Source: Verrucomicrobiota bacterium
GTDB taxonomy: Bacteria; Verrucomicrobiota; Verrucomicrobiia; Limisphaerales; UBA11320
Direction of reading: 5' to 3'
Length of the DNA: 64,000 nucleotides
Assembly (NCBI GenBank): GCA_016199985.1
Contig: JACQFQ010000005.1
Span: forward strand, 124,001-188,000
Shown: piece by piece, positions 18,423 to 27,800 of the stretch
How the letters are laid out: every line of letters begins with the position of its first letter
Numbering within the stretch: the first letter of the stretch is position 1
The notes under the pieces: generated by a model
What the model saw: the letters and a program-made list of their open reading frames with translations, nothing else
Database searches by the model: none
Told to the model about the DNA's origin: nothing
Program-made: the position numbers and the translations under genes

Positions 18423-18851
18423 TCAGAGCCCCCGCATTCCGCCCCCCATCCCGCACCCCGCAACACTGAGAACGAGATCCACCAGAAAAAGCACGAGGGA
18501 AAAGCAGAGCCCGCAAGCGAGCCGGGCGCCGTCGCCGTTGAGAAAGCGGCGGGCGAGCCAGAAGCCACAGTAGAGGCCGGCGGCGGCACTGCCGAGCAAT
18601 CCGACCGGGACGGCAACGCCGCCCCGAGGCGTGACGGCGGCGAAGAGGACGGTGAGAAGGGGCGCCGAGATGAACACTCCGAAGAAAACCAGCCAATCCT
18701 TCGGTTGAATCGGGATGCGCCTCGAACCCTCGGGCGCGACGGGAGGCCAGGTCGCCGAGGCTTCCCCAGAGGCCGTCGTTGCGCAGTTCGGGCAAGACGC
18801 CCCGGGCGGTGTCGCGCCGCACATCGGACAGGAAGAGTTAGGATCCGCCAT
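18423..18851 (-). CDS. Zinc-ribbon membrane protein, hypothetical
   Basis: 142 residues from an ATG at 18851, with GGAGC about ten bases upstream as Shine-Dalgarno. The N-terminus holds two CxxC knuckles, CPMCGATPPGASCPNC, forming a short zinc ribbon. After a polar linker there are three hydrophobic segments (about residues 51-70, 78-100 and 108-130), so it is an integral membrane protein with a cytoplasmic zinc ribbon. A Gly-rich end (AGCGMGGGMRG) closes it. This is a common architecture of uncharacterised bacterial proteins; no activity can be inferred. The overlapping longer ORF 18404-19069 is in another frame and is a shadow. Confidence 0.75.
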   Translation of the reverse strand: MADPNSSCPMCGATPPGASCPNCATTASGEASATWPPVAPEGSRRIPIQPKDWLVFFGVFISAPLLTVLFAAVTPRGGVAVPVGLLGSAAAGLYCGFWLARRFLNGDGARLACGLCFSLVLFLVDLVLSVAGCGMGGGMRGL

Positions 18852-18976
18852 ACGTGAGCTCCAATGAACTCCGACAGGGACCCGTTGTCACGAAACAAAC
18901 GACCACGGCGGGCTCGCTGACGCTCGCGCCGAAAGGCGTTCTGCGCGCTCGCCTTTTGTAGGGCGGCCTGTTTTCC

Positions 18977-19005
18977 TTGGCAGGCCTCGCAGGGCCCGTT
19001 ACACA
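18977..19005 (+). promoter_or_regulatory. Predicted sigma-70-type promoter for the 19035 gene
   Basis: TTGGCA (18977-18982) and TACACA (19000-19005) are separated by 17 bases, a good fit to a housekeeping promoter. Transcription would start near 19012, at the edge of the GATT repeat, giving a 5' leader of roughly 23 bases. This was found by eye only. Confidence 0.4.
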
Positions 19006-19010
19006 TCCAG

Positions 19011-19030
19011 GATTGATTGATTGATTGATT
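19011..19030 (+). repeat. (GATT)5 tetranucleotide repeat in the 5' leader
   Basis: Five perfect tandem GATT units end four bases before the ATG at 19035. They occupy the position where a Shine-Dalgarno would be expected; none is visible. Tetranucleotide tracts in leaders can vary in copy number by slippage and change translation. Confidence 0.9.
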
Positions 19031-19034
19031 GCGC

Positions 19035-19559
19035 ATGAACCTTACCGAAGCCCAAAAGCAAAAAGTCACCGAATGGATTCAGCAGGGACTCAAGCTGTCC
19101 GATATCCAGAACCGGCTCGCCTCGGAGCTGAGCGTGAAGATGACTTACATGGAAGTGAAGATGGTGCTGGCTGAGCTCGAGCTGCGGCCCAAGGATCAGG
19201 AGCCTCCCAAGGCCATGCACAACTTTGCCGGCGCCGCGGCGGCCCCCGCTGGAGCGGGCGCAATGCCTCCTGCCGCAGGCTCGGCCCCCGACGAGCCCAT
19301 GCTCAGCCCCGCCACGCCGCACGATGGCGCCCCGCCGAGCGCGGGAGGGGTTTCCGTCACCGTCGACACCGTCACCCGTCCCGGCTCGGTCGTCAGCGGG
19401 AAGGTCACCTTCAGCGACCAGAAAACGGCGGAGTGGTATCTCGACCAGTATGGTCGCCTCGGGTTCGCCCCGACGGAGAAGGGCTATCGTCCGTCCCAGC
19501 TGGATCTGGTCGCGTTCCAAACCGAGCTTCAAAGCCAGCTCGCCCGGTTCGGGTATTGA
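19035..19559 (+). CDS. Hypothetical protein with N-terminal helical DNA/RNA-binding-like segment
   Basis: The track start is a TTG at 19029; the ATG two codons later (MNLTEAQKQKVTEWIQQGLK) is the natural start, giving 174 residues. The first ~50 residues form predicted helices (LSDIQNRLASELSVKMTYME, VKMVLAELELRPKD) that read like a helix-turn-helix or resolvase-type 'which-residues-next' domain. An Ala/Pro-rich linker (about 60-105) leads to a compact C-terminal beta domain (VSVTVDTVTRPGSVVSGKVTF...AEWYLDQYGRLGF). I have the impression of related hypothetical proteins in Verrucomicrobia, but no named family. It starts a plus-strand run with iscX, ridA and rmuC, though the 50-base gap does not prove an operon. 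Function unknown. Confidence 0.75.
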   Translation: MNLTEAQKQKVTEWIQQGLKLSDIQNRLASELSVKMTYMEVKMVLAELELRPKDQEPPKAMHNFAGAAAAPAGAGAMPPAAGSAPDEPMLSPATPHDGAPPSAGGVSVTVDTVTRPGSVVSGKVTFSDQKTAEWYLDQYGRLGFAPTEKGYRPSQLDLVAFQTELQSQLARFGY

Positions 19560-19610
19560 ACGAGAAGATTTCAGTTGGTTCACCGATCGATTTCCTCTAA
19601 ACGGGCTTCC

Positions 19611-19811
19611 ATGAAACTGACGTGGAAAGATCATGAGGAGATCGCCTGGGCCTTGATCGACAAGTTCCCCGACCAGGATCCCCTCAAGCTCAGCTTCCCC
19701 AAGTTGCACAAGATGGTCTGCGATCTGGAGGGGTTCGGCGATTCGCCGGACAGCTCCAACGAGAAGGTCCTCGAGAATATCCAGATGGCCTGGTACGAGG
19801 AGAAGAAGTAG
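19611..19811 (+). CDS. iscX: IscX-family iron-sulfur assembly protein
   Basis: 66 residues, MKLTWKDHEEIAWALIDKFP onward. It aligns along its whole length with E. coli IscX (YfhJ): W-x-D at the start, EIA-x-AL, PDxDP, F-x-x-LH-x-x-V-x-x-L-x-x-F, and the diagnostic SNEKVLENI plus acidic end. IscX is a small acidic protein that binds IscS and iron and tunes Fe-S cluster assembly, in competition with frataxin. The length matches the family exactly, so the ATG at 19611 is chosen over the longer track start at 19575. The usual neighbours (iscS, iscU, hscA, fdx) are absent here, so it is an orphan copy. No clear Shine-Dalgarno is seen. Confidence 0.88.
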   Translation: MKLTWKDHEEIAWALIDKFPDQDPLKLSFPKLHKMVCDLEGFGDSPDSSNEKVLENIQMAWYEEKK

Positions 19812-19830
19812 CTCTCATCCCCCTGCCCCC

Positions 19831-20217
19831 ATGCCGACAAAAACAATCATCAAGCCCGCGAAAGCGGCCCCCGCTCTCGGCCCCTACAACCACGGCGTTC
19901 GCGTGGGAGATCTTCTCTTCTGCGCCGGCCAGATCCCGATCGACCCCGAGCATCCCCAGGCGCCTTTCCCCGCCTCCATCCAGGGACAAACCGAGCGGGT
20001 CCTGGAGAACATCCGCGTCATCCTGGAGGACCAGGGACTGAACCTGGGCCATGTCGTGAAGACCACCGTGTTCATGGTGAATCTGGGCGACTTCGCGTTG
20101 ATGAACGAGGTTTACGCGCGCCACTTCAAGTCGGAGCATCCTGCGCGGAGCACCGTTCAAGTAACGGCCCTGCCTCGGGGAGCGCAGGTGGAGATCGAAG
20201 TGATCGCGCACTACTAA
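19831..20217 (+). CDS. ridA: RidA family enamine/imine deaminase
   Basis: 128 residues, the standard RidA length. RidA trimers hydrolyse reactive enamines/imines such as 2-aminoacrylate produced by PLP enzymes, protecting those enzymes in the cytoplasm. Seen here: GPYNHGVRVGDLLFCAGQIP (substrate pocket start), QTERVLENIRVILEDQGL, the KTTVFMVNLGDF strand, and the HPARSTVQV motif whose Arg (about residue 106) corresponds to the catalytic Arg105 of E. coli RidA. The closing VEIEVIA contains the conserved Glu. All key residues are present, so it should be active. It lies 19 bases after iscX and 10 bases before rmuC, so these three are likely co-transcribed. Confidence 0.93.
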   Translation: MPTKTIIKPAKAAPALGPYNHGVRVGDLLFCAGQIPIDPEHPQAPFPASIQGQTERVLENIRVILEDQGLNLGHVVKTTVFMVNLGDFALMNEVYARHFKSEHPARSTVQVTALPRGAQVEIEVIAHY

Positions 20218-20227
20218 GCAACGCGTC

Positions 20228-21742
20228 ATGTGGCCCTTTGTCTATCTCGCCGTTGGACTGACGCTCGGAGGGATCATCGGATGGTTTATCGGCCTGCGCT
20301 CGGCGGCGCGATCGCCGGAGGAGGATCGATTCGAACGCGAGCTGAAGGAGCAGGCCACGCGGGCCCAGGGCGAATTGGAGTCGCTGCGACGCGAACTCGG
20401 CGCAAACCAGTCGCGCGCCGCCGCCGCCGAGGCCAGTCGCACGGCGCTCTCCGGGGAGCTGGCGGAGTCGAAGGAGCTGGCGCGATCGCAGGCGGCCGAG
20501 CTGGAGGCGCTCCGGGACCGGCTCCAAGCGTCCGCCCAAAAACAATCCATCGCGGAAACCCAGCTCGCCGCCGCGGCGCAGCGACTCCTGGAGCAACAAT
20601 CGTCGCATGCGGCCAACCTCGCGCAGTTGCGGGAGGAGCAGGCGCGAGCGACGCTGGATCTTCGCGAGGCCTTCAAGGCCCTGAGCGCCGACGCCCTGCG
20701 ACAGGTGCAACCGGAGTTCCTCCGGCTGGCGAACGAAACCCTCTCGAAATTCGCCGAGTCGGCCAAAGGCGACCTCGCCCAGAGACAACAGTCCATCGCC
20801 ACCCTGCTCAAGCCGCTCGAGGAGCATCTGACGAACTACCAGACACGGCTGCAGCAATCGGAATCGTCCCAGTCCTCGATGCTGGGCGAGGTGCGAAAGC
20901 AGCTGGAAACGCTCGCGCAGCAAAGCAACTCGCTCTCGACGGAGACGCTGGAGCTGCGCCGCGTCCTCAGCTCGAATCAAGCGAGAGGCCGCTGGGGCGA
21001 GGAAACGCTGCGGCGCGTTGTGGAGTCGGCGGGGATGAGCGCCCACTGCGATTTCACCGAGCAGGCGCAGTCCGACGACAGCAAGCCAGACCTGCTCATC
21101 CATCTGCCAGGCGAGCGGGTCATCATCGTGGACGCGAAAGTGCCCGACCTCGAGTTCCTGCAGGCGCTCGAGGGCCGCACCGTGGCGGAACGAACGGCGC
21201 TCCTGGACAAACACGCGTCGAGCCTGCGACAGACCATCAAAGGGCTCGCGGACCGGGAGTATCCGTCGCGCTTCCCGAACTCGCTCGATTTCGTCGTTCT
21301 TTTTCTTCCGGCGGAATCCCTGTTCAGCGCCGCGCTGGAGGCGGATCGAGAGCTGATGATCTGGGCCCAGAATCGCCACATCCTGCTCGCGACCCCGACC
21401 TCCTTGATGGCGATTCTGCGCTCCGTGAGCGTGAGCTGGCAGCAATACGCGCAAAACCAGAACGCCCGCGACATCGCCCTCGCGGGCCAGGAGCTCTACA
21501 CGCGAGTGTGCAAGTTCCTCGAGCACTTCGAGCGGATCCGGGACGGATTGGACAAAACGTCGAACGCCTACAACCTGGCCGTGGGCAGCTTTGAAAGATC
21601 GCTGCGGCCAAGCGCCGAACGCATGAAGGAACTGGGCGCCGGGGTCGAAGGCCGGGACCTCCCCGCCATCGCGCCGCTGCAAACACCGCTCCGCGAACCG
21701 CCCGCCGTCCGTGTCCTCGAGGCCCCCGCGGAATCGCCCTGA
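20228..21742 (+). CDS. rmuC: DNA recombination protein RmuC homologue
   Basis: 504 residues. An N-terminal membrane anchor (MWPFVYLAVGLTLGGIIGWFIGL) is followed by a long coiled coil rich in Glu, Ala and Gln (about residues 30-240). Then comes the RmuC nuclease-like domain, recognised by RGRWGEETLRRVVESAGM, KPDLLIHLPGERVIIVDAKV and the later NSLDFVVLFLPAESLFSAAL and ILLATPTSLMAILRSV. The Asp and Lys of the VDAKV strand are in the place of the PD-(D/E)XK core. RmuC limits recombination between inverted repeats in E. coli. Size and order agree with the family. The 3' end is convergent with the CotH giant, with 72 bases between stops. Confidence 0.92.
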   Translation: MWPFVYLAVGLTLGGIIGWFIGLRSAARSPEEDRFERELKEQATRAQGELESLRRELGANQSRAAAAEASRTALSGELAESKELARSQAAELEALRDRLQASAQKQSIAETQLAAAAQRLLEQQSSHAANLAQLREEQARATLDLREAFKALSADALRQVQPEFLRLANETLSKFAESAKGDLAQRQQSIATLLKPLEEHLTNYQTRLQQSESSQSSMLGEVRKQLETLAQQSNSLSTETLELRRVLSSNQARGRWGEETLRRVVESAGMSAHCDFTEQAQSDDSKPDLLIHLPGERVIIVDAKVPDLEFLQALEGRTVAERTALLDKHASSLRQTIKGLADREYPSRFPNSLDFVVLFLPAESLFSAALEADRELMIWAQNRHILLATPTSLMAILRSVSVSWQQYAQNQNARDIALAGQELYTRVCKFLEHFERIRDGLDKTSNAYNLAVGSFERSLRPSAERMKELGAGVEGRDLPAIAPLQTPLREPPAVRVLEAPAESP

Positions 21743-21814
21743 CAGGCCGTTGAATTCGGAGGGCGTCCGTTGGAGCTCACATCACTTTTCCTGGCGTTCG
21801 AGAACCGTCGCGGC

Positions 21815-24800
21815 TTACGGCAGAAGCACGACGCGGTAGTACCTGCTGTCCGCTCCACTCGGAACCGCAAAGCTTTTGGTGGCCTTGAAGCCGACGCTCT
21901 TCACGTCCTCGGAAATGTCCGCCCAATCGCCTGACGCAAGATCCCGCCTCGACTGCAACCGATACACCAGATTGGGCGCCGCGCTCCACTCGAGGACCAA
22001 CAACCCGGCTTCAAGCCGGATGGATAGAATGCTCGGCAAGCGCAATGAGAGCGTCGCCGGACTGCTTGTCGCTTGTCCCACGAGATTCGACACCACGACG
22101 AAATAGGTCCCTTGCTGCGGGGCCTGGACGCCTGTCAGGTTCAGCGACGCGCTAGTCGCGCCGGGCATCGGCGCGGTGTTGAACCACCACTGATAGCTCA
22201 ACGGCGCGGCGCCGCGGGCGCCGACGGTGAAGCTGGCGTTCGCGCCCGCCTCGAACACCTGGCTGATCGGCTGGTTTGTGATGGTCGGGGGCAGAAGCAC
22301 AGTCAGGTCGGCGCCGCTGCTGTATTGCGGAGTGGTCCCGCCCGCAAGGTTCGTGACGGCCACCGTGTACTTGCCGCTCTGGTTGGTTTGAAGGTTGGGC
22401 AGCGAGAGAACGCAGGTTCCGGAGTAGACCTGAATGTTTGTCACGGTGGTTGTGCCTCGACGCCAGCGGAACCACATCGGCAAGGAGCCCGTGGCGCTGA
22501 CGGAAAAAGTCGCGACGCCGCCGGCCGCCGCCACTTGGTTCGTTGGCGTGGGTTGGACGGTGATCACGGGCTTCACCTTGACAGTCAATCGCGCCGTCTG
22601 GCTGAGAGACCGGGCAAAGGCATCCGACACCACGACCGAGTAATCCCCCTCCTGCGCCAGCTGCGCGCCCGCGATGTTCAACGTTGACGACGACTCGCCG
22701 GCAATGTCCGCGCCGTTGAACCTCCACTGATAGCCCAGGGGCGGATAGTCCGACTCAGCGCGCACCTTGAAGGTCGCGTTCGCTCCCGGATCCACGGCGA
22801 GGCTCTGAGGATGCTCAAGAATGTTCGGAGCGTCGAAGACGCTCAGCCGCGCCGCGTCGCTCCGGGCGATGCCGGCGTCTGTGCTGACCAACGCGGCGTA
22901 GTCGCCGGAGGCGTCCGGCTGGACGTCCTTCAAGATCAGCACGGCGTTTGTCGCCGCGGCAAGGAGACGTCCGTTGACAAGCCAGGCGTAGCGCAGCCCG
23001 GGCTCCCCCGACGCAACGACACGCAAGGTGGTCGTTGATCCCGCGCCCACGGTTTGGGAAGAGGGCTGCTCGGTCACGATGGGGACGGTCGCGCGACTTT
23101 GCGGATCCTGCGGGTTCGTCCCCAGGCCGTATTCCTGCCACGTGGACAGGCCGTCGGCGTCGGGATCGAGCTCCGCGTCCGAAGCCTTCGAGGGATCGAG
23201 ACCGTGAGAGAGCTCCCAGTCATCGGGCAGGCCGTCATGATCCGAATCGATGAATCCGCTGTCGGCGCGATTCGGCCGGCCCGGAGTTGGCGAGGCGGCG
23301 AACCAATTCAGCGGTTCGTTCGCGAAGCCATCCGGCCTGCGGCGTTGCAGGGAATGCGATATCGCAACGCCCAGATCCGGCCATGGCAAGGCGTCGCTGT
23401 GCTCAATCGAATCGACGGCGACATACACAGGCTTCCCCGCCTCAGGACGCGACGGCGGCTGGGCTCCCTCCTGGCGCTCGATCCGCAGGGTTTCGCCGCG
23501 ATGCAACCCTCCGTGCCACGGCCCGAGAAGACGCACGCTCGCGGGCACTCCATAGCGGGCCCTGAAAGAGGCGAGGGTTCCGGCGTCGCTGACCGGGTCG
23601 AATCCGACGAGGAGAGCAAATCCGCGAGGGGGAAGGCTCACATTGCCCGTGAAATCAAAATCCACTCCGCCGCGGAGCCGCCAGCCCGCGGATCCCGCTC
23701 CGGCGAGAATCACTGGCGTCGTTGAAATGTTCTGCAACTCGATGAAGGCAACCTCCTCCGGCTCGAGATCTTCCTGGAACCTGGTTTCGGTGAGGACCAC
23801 CGGCCCGACCATGGCGCCGGAGTTTGCCGCGCCCGGGGTGGGGGCGAGCCGCATCGCGACCTGGTCGCCGATCGACGTCCCCTCCCGGCCGAAGCTCACT
23901 CCGGACGGAGCCGCCCCGAAGGCGAATCGCAATCGGAGCCCCGTAAGAGCGCCGCTCCCATCCACGGCCGAAAGGATGACCTCGTCGCCGTCCGATCGCT
24001 CATCATTCGCGGCCGCTGAGTCGTTCGCGGAATCCAACAAAAAGCGCGCGCCGAACTGGGCCGCGCTCACAGCCAAAAACCCGCGCGGCGGCACGGTCGT
24101 CCCGGCGGGAAGCTGGTAGCGTTTCAGTTCGTAAGGGCGATCGCTCAAAAACCACCCCCCAACATCGATCGCGTCATCCGACAGATTCTGCAGCTCGATG
24201 AAGTCGGAGGAGGCCGTCGCCGCGTGGCTCATCACCTCGCTGACGACAAGACCGGGCACAGGCCGCCAGTTGCTTTCGCCGGGGCTGGCGGACGTGAAGA
24301 AGCTCGCGATGGCGTCCGCGCCGTCAGGGAGGCGTCCCTGGGAAACCCCCTGCGCCTGTCCGGAGTATCCCACGGTGTCCACGATGGCGAAGGAGGGCGA
24401 GTACAGTTGGAGAACGCCGCCGGAGGCGCCCAGCTTGAATCGCGCGTGATCCGGGCCTTGATGCGGATCGGCATCGGCGGCGAACACGACAAACCCGCCC
24501 GCGTCGATGAAGCTGAGCGGCGCGAGGCCCGTGTTTTGCGTTCCGTAAATCGAAATGTCATCGGTGACCCACGCTCCCGCCAACGCCACCGGGATCGTGT
24601 CACGATTGAACAGCTCGAACCAGTCGTTGCCGCTTGCCGGATTCGCCATCCATTCGTTAATCCGGAGATTGGAGATGTCGCCCAGCGCGGCGGCGTCCGA
24701 ATTCGCTTCGCCGGGCGTGGGATGATCCAGGAGCGTCATCTTGCCCCCCGCGATCCCGATCGAGCGATCCGGAATCTGGAAGCCGAACTCCGCGGACCAA

Positions 24801-27800
24801 ACGGATCGAGCGAGCGAATCGATCAGCGCGAGCGTGGCGCCGCTGGACGGCAGGTCGAAACCGGCGTTCAGCCCCGCCTCCGACGCCGTCGACGCGGGCC
24901 TGCTCCCATCGCACCACACGACGCGGCGCGCTCCAGGACCGAGCGCCTCGCCGGCCGGGAACGTGAATCGGTCGGACGAATCCAATCGCGCCAACTGATA
25001 CCCGGCGAGGTTGATGTTCGTGGAGTATGGATTGAAGAGCTCGACCCAATCGGGATAGTTCCCTCCCGGGCCGGCGATCGCGCCCCGATTCCAGGCCATG
25101 ATCTCGGACACCACGGCCGCGCCGCCAACGGCCTGATAATTGGCGGCGCCCGGACTCACGCTGCCAGGGAACGGAACGAAAGGCGCGGGAGCGCCATCGG
25201 GCATCCGTCCCACAGAAACGCCGGACAACGAGGCGCCGTAATCCGCGCGTTCAATCAGGGCGGCCGCAGGATCGTAAAGCAGAATCACGCCGCCCGCCGA
25301 GGGGAGCTTGAACCCCACATGCCCAGGTCCTGGACGTTCATCGGCGAAGAGCCGCAGGAATCCGCCCGGAGCGATGAAGCTCGGGTAGCGGATTCGAACC
25401 GTGTTCACGCCATTTCCCAAATAGAGGCCTTCGAGCGCCACGGGCAACGTCAAAGACTTGTTGAAGAGCTCGATCCAATCCTCCCCGCCGGGCGGTGAAT
25501 TCGCGAGCCATTCATTGATCGTCACAGACGCCGGCGTCGCGACGTCCGCCGTGGCGTTGGGTTTTGCGACGGTGGGGATCGTCAGGACCCATCGGCCATC
25601 AACGAGCCCCACGCTGTAACCTGGAAGCTGATTTCCGAAACTCACAGCGTCCACGCGCCGAACGCTCTTGTCGTACAGAAGCAAGCGATCGCCCTGCGGA
25701 TTCAGGCTGAATCCGCTGTGGAGCCCGGCGGAGCTTTCGTCGTTGCAGTAGACCGCGACGTAACCATGGCCGAGGAGCTGCGCGCCCGCTTCGAAAACGA
25801 ACTTCCGCTCGTTGCCGTCGTTCGTGAGGCTCCAGCCCGTCAGATCCACGGGATTGTCGCCCGTGTTGTAGAGCTCCAGAAACGACGCGTTCAACGGATC
25901 GTTGAGAGCCCCGGAGGCGAAAACCTCGTTGATGACGACCTGGCTCGGGACGTCCAGAACGGTGGGCAAGCCAGGCGAGCCGTTGAGAGTTGGGCTGCTC
26001 CGCCAACTCGCAGGATCGTCGGCATCGCCGCCAGGGTGGATCAGCTCCAACGAGAAGCCTCCTCCATCGGCCGCCTTCGGCCAACCCCCGGCGTTCGTGT
26101 ACGTCACCGACGCAATCGCGCGGCCATCCCGATCGCGCAGGACAAGCTGCTCGCCGCTGTTGGCCAGCGCGCCGGGATAAACTCCGGCGATGGGAACGCC
26201 GGGATAGCGGATCTTCCAGGCGTTGGTGTTCACCGCGGACGCGAGCACGAGCGCGCCTCCCGAGACGATGGTCGCCCCGGGCTGAAACGTGAACCCGATG
26301 CCCTGAACAGAAGCGAGGGACAGATCCACGTCCGCGTCGCCTGTGTTGAGAAGCTCAACGAACTCAAAAGCGTCGCCGCCCGGAGGATGGTACATGATCT
26401 CCGAAAAGCGGAGCGGAGACCCCAGTTCCCCGACGGCGAAGGACGCTTCGTTCAGCGCGCTCCAATTCGTCCCGAACGCCAGCGTTCTCGCCTTCACCTG
26501 GACGGTGCGGGAGAGAATGACGGGGGTTCCGGGAGCGTACGCGGACGCCTGGGGCGACACCGAGCCGGAGCCGTACACGCGAGGATCCGCGTCATTGGTG
26601 GTGTAGTAGATGACCGCGGGCGTCGAGGTGCTGGCCATGCTGAGAGGGAAGCCGAAGGAGACGCGGCCGCCATGCTGGCTGAACGAGGGAGGCTGGACCG
26701 TGGGGTAGAGCGGCTGCTTTCCCGCGCGGAAGACCCCCAAAACATTCGCGGTCCGGTTCGGAAAATAGTTCACCGTGTTGCCCGGCGAGTTGGTGAGGAA
26801 GAGCAGCGATTGCAGTTCGTGCAACCATTCCACATCGCGGGTGTAAGGCTGGCTCGGCCGCGCCACATCGCCCCAGCGCGCGGACTCGGCGACGACGGCC
26901 GGGTCGAGCCTCTGGATGATGCTCATGTACGTCGCCGCCGGATGATTCCACTCTGGGTGAAGCGGGTTGTAGTTTCGATTCGTGGGGTCGGTGTAGAAGA
27001 CGCCTCCGTTGAAGAAGTGTCGATGCACATGATCGGCGAAGCGCAGTCGAAACTCGGCGTTGTCCCGCAACGATTGAAAGATATCGCTGGGGGCGCCGCT
27101 GTTGAAAACGCCAGTCACATCCTCGGTCACGTCCTTGAGCACATGCTCCGCGTCCCAGCTGACAAACCGCCATCCCGGCGCGCCCGGTGTGCGGCGACGG
27201 ACGGCGAACCAGTTGTGCAGATCCCAGTCGTCGTTGCCCGCCCAAAAATTCACCAGCATGTAGTCGATGAACCAGTCCAGGTCCAGGTGCTGTTGCAGGG
27301 CCTCGTAGTTCGCGTTCTTGGACAGCAGGCCCTTCGCGGCGGCCGCCAGTAGCTTGTTATAGCAAGTGATATTCCCTGCCTTCAGCCCCGCTGTGCTTCC
27401 GAAGTGCTTCAGGATGTCATACTCCTCAGGCGCCCCGCCCATGTGCATCGAAGCCCAGGAGGGATCAGGACGCTCATGCAGATTCTTTACTCCCCAATAC
27501 AGGCCGTTGAGGTAGAGGTGAACGAACCGGCCGCGCTCCCCCAGAATGCCCGTGCCGAACATCATCTCATTGATGAACTCCTCGCGCGCTCCTCCCTGAG
27601 CCCGATAGCGTTGATCGTCGCTGGTCATGTGGTTCCACTGCATGTTCAACCCGGCGTCAAGAACCAGGGTGTCGAACTCCGACACATCGGCGCCTTCGTA
27701 GACCGGATACTTCAGCTTGCCCGGCCCGAAGTCTCCACGGAAGAGAAGCCGCAGCGAGAGGTTCTTGGACTTCCAATCGCCGTTCGCGTCGGTGGTGCTG

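Noticed and set aside
19831-20217. Possible loss of the catalytic Arg in RidA
   Set aside because: Careful alignment places the catalytic Arg in HPARST, which is present; the enzyme appears intact.
20126-21682. 518-residue minus-strand ORF
   Set aside because: Antisense of rmuC; Arg/Leu-rich with no family features.
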